Assembly: GCF_002257665.1 (NCBI RefSeq) | Contig: NZ_MQWB01000001.1 | Span: 2,709,771-2,765,119, forward strand | Direction: 5' to 3' | Source of the DNA: Rubricoccus marinus | GTDB taxonomy: Bacteria; Bacteroidota; Rhodothermia; Rhodothermales; Rubricoccaceae | DNA: 55,349 nucleotides | In this document: positions 50,652-55,349 of the stretch, in pieces | Layout: each line of letters begins with the position of its first letter | How positions within the stretch are numbered: the stretch's first letter is position 1 | Made by a program: the position numbers and the translations under genes | Notes under the pieces: generated by a model | Told to the model about the DNA's origin: nothing | Seen by the model: the letters and a program-made list of their open reading frames with translations, nothing else | Databases searched by the model: none

Positions 50652-50692
50652 GCACGACGGTCAGCGCACGACGGTCAGCGCACGACGGTCAG
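50651..50692. repeat. Three tandem copies of a 14-base unit across a stop codon
   Basis: CGCACGACGGTCAG occurs three times in a row. On the minus strand the first unit read encodes the last residues LTVVR of the T9SS cargo protein and its TGA stop, and the next two lie just after the stop. The unit is not a multiple of three, so the extra copies do not extend the protein. Confidence 0.95.
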
Positions 50693-53296
50693 CGTCCGGC
50701 TCTGCGCGCCTGCGCCCGTCACCAGCCGCGCGATGTAGACGCCCGCGGGCAGCGCGCCGGTCGCGAACCGAACCTCGTGCGCGCCCGGCGCCAGAGGCCC
50801 ATCGAGCAACACGGCTACCTCGCGGCCGAGCGCGTCGAACACGGCAAGGCGCGTCTCGCCAGAGGCATCGAAGCGGAGCGTCGTCGCGTCTCTGGCGGGG
50901 TTAGGTGTGGCGCGGAGGGTGGTGCCAGAGGCTGCGGATGGGCGCTCGGTGGGCGTACCCTGAGCGAGTTCGTACGCTGCGACGGTGCTATTGGGCATTC
51001 CACCTGCTGCCCTGAAGTCGCCCCCGAGGTAGAGCCGGCTGTCTGCGAGTGCCAGCGTGTAGACGGAGCCACCTACATTGCCCAGCGTCTCCCAGCCCGT
51101 CTCGCCATGGATAAAGAGGTGGTCACGTGGGCGGGGTGGATACACCTCAGATGAAGCGCCAACTACGACCCGTCCGTCAGGCAATAAGGCGATGGAGCGA
51201 GGCAAAATTTCCATCGGTCCGGCGTCCGCCCATACACTCCCGGACCATTTCGCGAGGTGCCGGGCCGGTGTGACAGGACGGTTGGGCTGAGCGAATGTCT
51301 CGAAGTCTCCTCCCACATACAGCGCGCCATCGAGTCCGAGCGTCATGGCGGTGATGGTCGAGGTAGAGTATGGCCCATCCGCCTCAGGCCCACCGATCCA
51401 CGCCCACTCCGTCCCAGTCCAGTGTGCGAGACCGTTAACGACGAGCGTCAACCCATTGGACTGCCGAACGGTTTGAAATCCACCGCTGACGTACGCGCCA
51501 CCGTTACCGTCCGCTACGATCTCGTTCACAACCCCGACGGTTCCTCGACCCAGGACCTCCCAGGTGTGCCCGTCAGACATCTTGATGGCTCCGACGTACT
51601 CCGACTGGGCTTCGCTGTAGATCGAGCCACCGACGTAGAGCGTTCCATTTCCATACGCAAGCGTCAGCGGGTAGCCCTGAGGCAGAGGTGTACTCAGGGC
51701 TTGCCACGCCGTCCCGTCCCATAACGCGATCCGGTCTACATCGATCATGGACCCGTCAGGCTGAATAGCAGACGTGAACGTCCCGGCGACATAGAACTGC
51801 GGGAGCCCCCCATCGCATCCTGCAGAGGCGATGGCCTCCACAGTCCCGATCGCGTCCTGATTCCAGCCGATAGAGCGCAGTCCTCCCCCGAAGGCGCGCC
51901 ACTCCCCTTGTGACCACAGCGCGACGCTGTGCACAAACGCGTCCCCTGCGCCTTCAAACCCGCCCACTACAATGACGCCTTCACCGCACGGCGACGCGAC
52001 GATCTGGTGGGCGATGGAATACACGTCGTCACGGACTCTCCAACCGATCGCGTCTTGCCCACTATAGGCGCTGAGTGAGTTCCACCCGCTGGGTCCGAGT
52101 TGCGCTATTCCAGATGACCTGGCGACGCGGCCATCGTGGGACTGAGCGCCGACGAACTCGCCACCTGCTACCAGCCCGTTCGCGCTTCGTGCGAGAACGT
52201 ACACACCCCCACCAGAGGCGCTCTCGCTGCTACCTAGAGGCAGAACATCACCGATGCGCTCCCAAGATCCGCCCCTCCATCGAATGATGCCTCCCGATAC
52301 GACCGGTGTGTTCCCGCTCTGAATGCCCGCCTTAAAGAAGCCACCGAACACAGCGGAGCCGTCTGCATCGATGAGGATATCCCTCACGCTTGCACTGAGA
52401 CCGCTCCCAAGAGTGTGCCATGTGGACCCATCCCAACGCGCGGCGTTTTGGAACCCGTCCCCGAGCTCGCTCCAGTTAAAAAACCCGCCCGCGTATAGAT
52501 CGTCTCCCGCCCACGCTAGCGCGGCAGGCACGTCGCTTCCACCGTTGCTCTGCAGAGGCGTCCACGAGGTCCCATTCCACAGGAGCACGCCCGAGAAAAA
52601 TCCCTGAGCGTCTGAATGCTGCACGCTGCTGATGCTGAAGGCGATGCGCCCATCGGGATGGACGGCAACTGCAGATCCAGAACTCGTGTACCCGGAGGCG
52701 GATCGGAAACCAAAGTCCACCCACTCGGACCCGGTCCACTTGACGAGACCATACGCCGAAACGGATGTACCTGAAGGCTGAACCACGCTCCTGAATGTTC
52801 CTGCAACGAGGATGCTTCCGTCGGGGGCCTCGGTGAGTTTGCCCCCAAACCCTGGGGAGTTGCCGATGCGGAGCCCTCCACCGACAGCGTGCCATCGTCC
52901 GTTGGCCCACCGCACGACGCCAGAGGCCGAGACGGCCGCACCGTTGCTCTGGTACGCCTCCTGGAACGACCCCGCCACGTACAGTGACCCATCCGAGGCG
53001 AGGAGGATATCTGACACCGAGACCATGTCCACCGATGACGCGCCCAGGCCTCGTCCCAACGGCGACCACCGAGAGCCATCCCAATGCGCGAGGCTTTGCA
53101 CCTCCACTCCGTCGACGGATGCAAACCGCCCCCCGACAAAGAATCCTCCTGCCGCATCGGGCTCAACGGCGTACACAGCCTCGCCGTACCCCGCAATCCC
53201 TGGGTAAGAGAACACGCCTGACCAGCGGTCCTCCTGGCCTCTGACGGGGAGCGCGGCGAGCAGTACGAGAGCGAATAGAGAGGCGCGTAGGGTCAT
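50675..53296 (-). CDS. Large secreted protein with T9SS sorting domain
   Basis: 873 residues. Signal peptide ends LPVRGQ. Repeating units of about 50-60 residues each carry GGxFxxx-(S/V)-xxLAxWDGSxWxxLGxGL, for example GGRFASVDGVEVQSLAHWDGSRWSPLGRGL and GGDFETFAQPNRPVTPARHLAKW. This is a beta-propeller-like pattern. The last 80 residues (LRATPNPARDATTLRFDAS, DALGREVAVL, LPAGVYIARL) are a T9SS C-terminal domain, so it is exported to the surface. No enzymatic motif is seen. GC is lower in the body than in neighbours, and only three exact decamers occur, two of them in the conserved C-terminal end, which suggests the propeller part has a different history. Confidence 0.85.
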   Translation of the reverse strand: MTLRASLFALVLLAALPVRGQEDRWSGVFSYPGIAGYGEAVYAVEPDAAGGFFVGGRFASVDGVEVQSLAHWDGSRWSPLGRGLGASSVDMVSVSDILLASDGSLYVAGSFQEAYQSNGAAVSASGVVRWANGRWHAVGGGLRIGNSPGFGGKLTEAPDGSILVAGTFRSVVQPSGTSVSAYGLVKWTGSEWVDFGFRSASGYTSSGSAVAVHPDGRIAFSISSVQHSDAQGFFSGVLLWNGTSWTPLQSNGGSDVPAALAWAGDDLYAGGFFNWSELGDGFQNAARWDGSTWHTLGSGLSASVRDILIDADGSAVFGGFFKAGIQSGNTPVVSGGIIRWRGGSWERIGDVLPLGSSESASGGGVYVLARSANGLVAGGEFVGAQSHDGRVARSSGIAQLGPSGWNSLSAYSGQDAIGWRVRDDVYSIAHQIVASPCGEGVIVVGGFEGAGDAFVHSVALWSQGEWRAFGGGLRSIGWNQDAIGTVEAIASAGCDGGLPQFYVAGTFTSAIQPDGSMIDVDRIALWDGTAWQALSTPLPQGYPLTLAYGNGTLYVGGSIYSEAQSEYVGAIKMSDGHTWEVLGRGTVGVVNEIVADGNGGAYVSGGFQTVRQSNGLTLVVNGLAHWTGTEWAWIGGPEADGPYSTSTITAMTLGLDGALYVGGDFETFAQPNRPVTPARHLAKWSGSVWADAGPMEILPRSIALLPDGRVVVGASSEVYPPRPRDHLFIHGETGWETLGNVGGSVYTLALADSRLYLGGDFRAAGGMPNSTVAAYELAQGTPTERPSAASGTTLRATPNPARDATTLRFDASGETRLAVFDALGREVAVLLDGPLAPGAHEVRFATGALPAGVYIARLVTGAGAQSRTLTVVR

Positions 53297-53500
53297 AACC
53301 GCCGGGGGAAAGGGGGCGACAGAGAGAGAGCAAAAGCGGCCGAAGAAACGTCATCCCCTGACGCCGTCAAATCACAATCACTGGGCGCGCGTCATTTCAC
53401 AGTCCCGACGCCAGAGGCCGTCTTCGCCCGGTCCTCCACGCGGCCTCTGGCGCGGCGCGGTAGCTTGGCGGAAACGCTTCCGATCCGCCCCTCTACGCCC

Positions 53501-54880
53501 ATGTCTCGCTCCCTCAAAGGCCGCTCGTCCCTCCGCATTGCCTCCGGGCAGGGTTTCTGGGGCGACTTGCAGCGCGCGCCCATCGACCAAGCCCGCAACG
53601 GCCCCATCGACGTGCTCGTCATGGACTACCTCGCCGAGGTGACCATGTCCATCATGCAGAAGCAGAAGCTGCGCAACCCCGAGATGGGCTACGCGCGGGA
53701 CTTTGTCGAGGTCTGCACCGAGCTCGCGCCCGACATCATGGAGAAGGGCTTCAAGATCATCTCCAACGCCGGCGGCGTGAACCCCGTCGCCTGCGCCGAG
53801 GCCATCGTCGAGGGCGCCCGTGCGCGCAGCGCGGGTGGCCTGAAGGTGGCCGTCGTTACGGGCGACGACCTGCTGGACCAGTTGGACGCGCTCCTCGCGG
53901 ACGGCGTCGAGCTCAAGCACATGGAGACCGGCCAGCCTCTGGCGGAGGTGCGGGACCAGATCGTGAGCGCGAACGCCTACCTCGGCGCCGGCCCCATCGT
54001 GGAGGCGCTGGAGATGGGCGCCGACATCATCGTGACCGGCCGCACGACCGACACGGGCCTGACCCTCGCGCCCATGATGCACGCCTTTGGATGGGAGGCC
54101 GGCGACTGGGACAAGATGGCCGCCGGGACCGTCGCCGGGCACATCTTGGAGTGCGGCGCGCAGTCCTCTGGCGGCAACTTCACCGACTGGCAGACCGTCC
54201 CGGACATGGCCGGCATCGGCTTCCCCATTGTGGAGGCGCAGCCCGACGGCACGTTTACGGTCACCAAGCACGAGGGGACCGGCGGCGTCGTCAACCGCGG
54301 GACGGTGAGCGAGCAGCTCCTCTACGAGATCGGCGATCCCAAGGACTACATCACGCCGGACGTGATCGCGGACTTTACGAGCATCCACCTGGAGGACGAG
54401 GGCGGCGACCGCGTGCGCGTCCACGGCATCGAAGGCCTCGCGGACACGCCGTTCCTCAAGGTCTCCGGCGCCTACGCCGACGGCTGGAAGTCCACCAGCA
54501 CGCTCGTCTACGCCTGGCCCGACGCCGCCCAAAAGGCCCGCGCCGCCGCCGAGATCCTCCGCCAGAGGCTGGACAACCTCGGCCTGCAGTTCGACGAGTA
54601 CCGCGCCGAGATCCTCGGCCTTTCGGCGCTTTCCGAGGTGGACGACATCGACGCGCCAGAGGACCTCGACGAGGTGCAGCTCCGCGTCTCGGTCCGCGGC
54701 CAGGACAAGGCCGCCATCGAGCAGTTCGGCCGCGAGATCGCACCGCTGATCCTGACCGGCCCGAGCGCGGTCACGGGCTTCGCCGGAGGCCGCCCGCGCC
54801 CCAGCGAGGTGATCGCCTACTGGCCCGCGCTGATCCCGAAAGACCGCGTCCAGACGGAGGTGCGGATCCTGGAGGTGTAG
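53501..54880 (+). CDS. AtuA-like protein (DUF1446, acyclic terpene utilisation family)
   Basis: 459 residues from MSRSLKGRSSLRIASGQGFWGD. Features include RNGPIDVLVMDYLAEVTMSI, KIISNAGGVNPVACAEAIVEGAR, DIIVTGRTTDTGLTLAPMMHAFGW, AGTVAGHILECGAQSSGGNFTDW and TKHEGTGGVVNRGTVSEQLLYEIGDP. It matches the AtuA/DUF1446 core, whose founding member is linked to citronellol/geraniol catabolism; the exact reaction is not settled. No other terpene genes are in view. TAGCTTGG at 53461 may be a -10 element. Confidence 0.88.
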   Translation: MSRSLKGRSSLRIASGQGFWGDLQRAPIDQARNGPIDVLVMDYLAEVTMSIMQKQKLRNPEMGYARDFVEVCTELAPDIMEKGFKIISNAGGVNPVACAEAIVEGARARSAGGLKVAVVTGDDLLDQLDALLADGVELKHMETGQPLAEVRDQIVSANAYLGAGPIVEALEMGADIIVTGRTTDTGLTLAPMMHAFGWEAGDWDKMAAGTVAGHILECGAQSSGGNFTDWQTVPDMAGIGFPIVEAQPDGTFTVTKHEGTGGVVNRGTVSEQLLYEIGDPKDYITPDVIADFTSIHLEDEGGDRVRVHGIEGLADTPFLKVSGAYADGWKSTSTLVYAWPDAAQKARAAAEILRQRLDNLGLQFDEYRAEILGLSALSEVDDIDAPEDLDEVQLRVSVRGQDKAAIEQFGREIAPLILTGPSAVTGFAGGRPRPSEVIAYWPALIPKDRVQTEVRILEV

Positions 54881-55349
54881 ACCGTACTGCGTAGTCCGTA
54901 CGGTGTAAGGGAGTTCTCTGTTGGACCTGTGCTCGCCTCTGGCGCCGGGGTGATGCGGGGTGATGCGTGATTCGTACTGCGTAAAGGGACGGCGGCAGCG
55001 CGGGCCTCTGGCGCTGGAGGCGGCACGCGATGCGTAGCTCCGTGAGGGGTGAGAAACCGGTCGCTACGTCCCCTACCGATACCCGCCCACCGCCACGCCC
55101 AGCTCCCTTGGCGCCGCGTCCACCGCCAGAGGCTAAGAGCGCCTACCCAAGCCTCACTGGTGTCATCGCGAGGAGCGCAGCGACGCGGCGATCTCGCCGC
55201 TCAGCGCTCGTCATCACGAGATTGCTTCGCTGGCGCTCGCAATGACAACCGGTTTGGGTAAGGCGTCGAAGCTCATCTCGACTGGAAACGCCCTACTCGC
55301 CACTCCCTACTGCCCCTCCCCACCGTGCCCCTCTCCCCCGCCGACGCCC
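54881..55349. other. Gene-free right edge
   Basis: 469 bases without a convincing gene. It contains short direct repeats of GTACTGCGTA (near 54892 and 54972), iterated decamers, and the second dispersed element at 55143-55261. Confidence 0.65.
55143..55261. repeat. Dispersed inverted-repeat element, copy 2
   Basis: The left end reads TACCCAAGCC...GTCATCGCGAGGAGC and the right end CGCTCGCAATGACAACCGG then TTTGGGTA. The ends are inverted repeats (TACCCAA/TTGGGTA and TCATCGCGAG/CTCGCAATGA). It shares both ends with copy 1 at 48506-48623 and contains GAGATTGCTTCGC, typical of this element class. Confidence 0.85.

Noticed and set aside
1-55349. Iterated decamer as transposon ends or a CRISPR-like array
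   Set aside because: Copies are irregularly spaced, lie in all coding phases, flank no common cargo or target duplication, and have no equal-length spacers.
1-55349. tRNA, rRNA or riboswitch genes
   Set aside because: No T-loop GGTTCGAATCC, rRNA or known riboswitch core was recognised by eye; a covariance-model scan could still find small RNAs.

Overview
The window is high-GC, gene-dense bacterial DNA. Two proteins carry type IX secretion (T9SS) C-terminal sorting domains. The envelope lipoproteins have Bacteroidota-style lipoboxes, Shine-Dalgarno sites are rarely visible, and most genes look native to one chromosome. This fits a marine Rhodothermota/Rhodothermia member, possibly Rubricoccaceae; the placement is inference from gene content, not from a marker gene. 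No rRNA, tRNA, CRISPR array, IS transposase or phage gene was recognised.

Layout. (1) 1-19150: a beta-glucan utilisation region interrupted by an arsenic operon. The glucan part holds two clan GH-A type hydrolases, two GH16 glucanases (one lipoprotein, one T9SS cargo), a 1181-residue GH94/GH149-like phosphorylase, an MFS sugar porter and a GH3 beta-glucosidase. A perfect LacI-family-type operator lies between the divergent porter and GH3 genes. The arsenic operon (7110 down to 2206, minus strand) is arsR, aquaglyceroporin, an arsM-arsD fusion, arsA and a metallophosphoesterase, with no arsB/acr3. (2) 19260-24485: phosphodiesterase lipoprotein, a secreted protein with two TonB C-terminal domains, LolA, a YbhN-like membrane protein, an OB-fold-like protein and a small conserved-looking protein. 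(3) 24635-28879 minus: Ppx/GppA, PrmA, a YdjM-like membrane protein and an anchored protein built of repeated domains. (4) 29084-32191: a SpoIIE-type phosphatase, a STAS protein and an HATPase kinase, together a partner-switching module. (5) 32266-45174: S15 peptidase, lipoprotein, polysaccharide flippase, HprK-like protein, RecQ, a small membrane protein, NUDIX, an orphan LOV-domain histidine kinase, acetate kinase and a DUF1569-like protein. (6) 45307-54880: lipoprotein, an OmpR-type two-component pair, a Cthe_2159-like beta-helix lipoprotein, a large T9SS cargo protein and an AtuA-like protein.

The most striking signal is not a gene. A decamer, GCCTCTGGCG (reverse CGCCAGAGGC), recurs in both orientations through most of the window, inside genes in every reading phase and between genes. 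Two copies head to head give the perfect palindrome GCCTCTGGCGCCAGAGGC, which repeatedly begins exactly at stop codons and in one place forms a textbook intrinsic terminator. Hand counts give 16 copies (one degenerate) in the 2.5 kb GH3 gene, but only 3 exact copies in the 4.9 kb arsenic operon and none in the 2.3 kb LOV kinase. The behaviour resembles Neisseria DNA-uptake sequences or cyanobacterial HIP1. It may mark a DNA-uptake or genome-maintenance system, with motif-poor stretches being recent arrivals.
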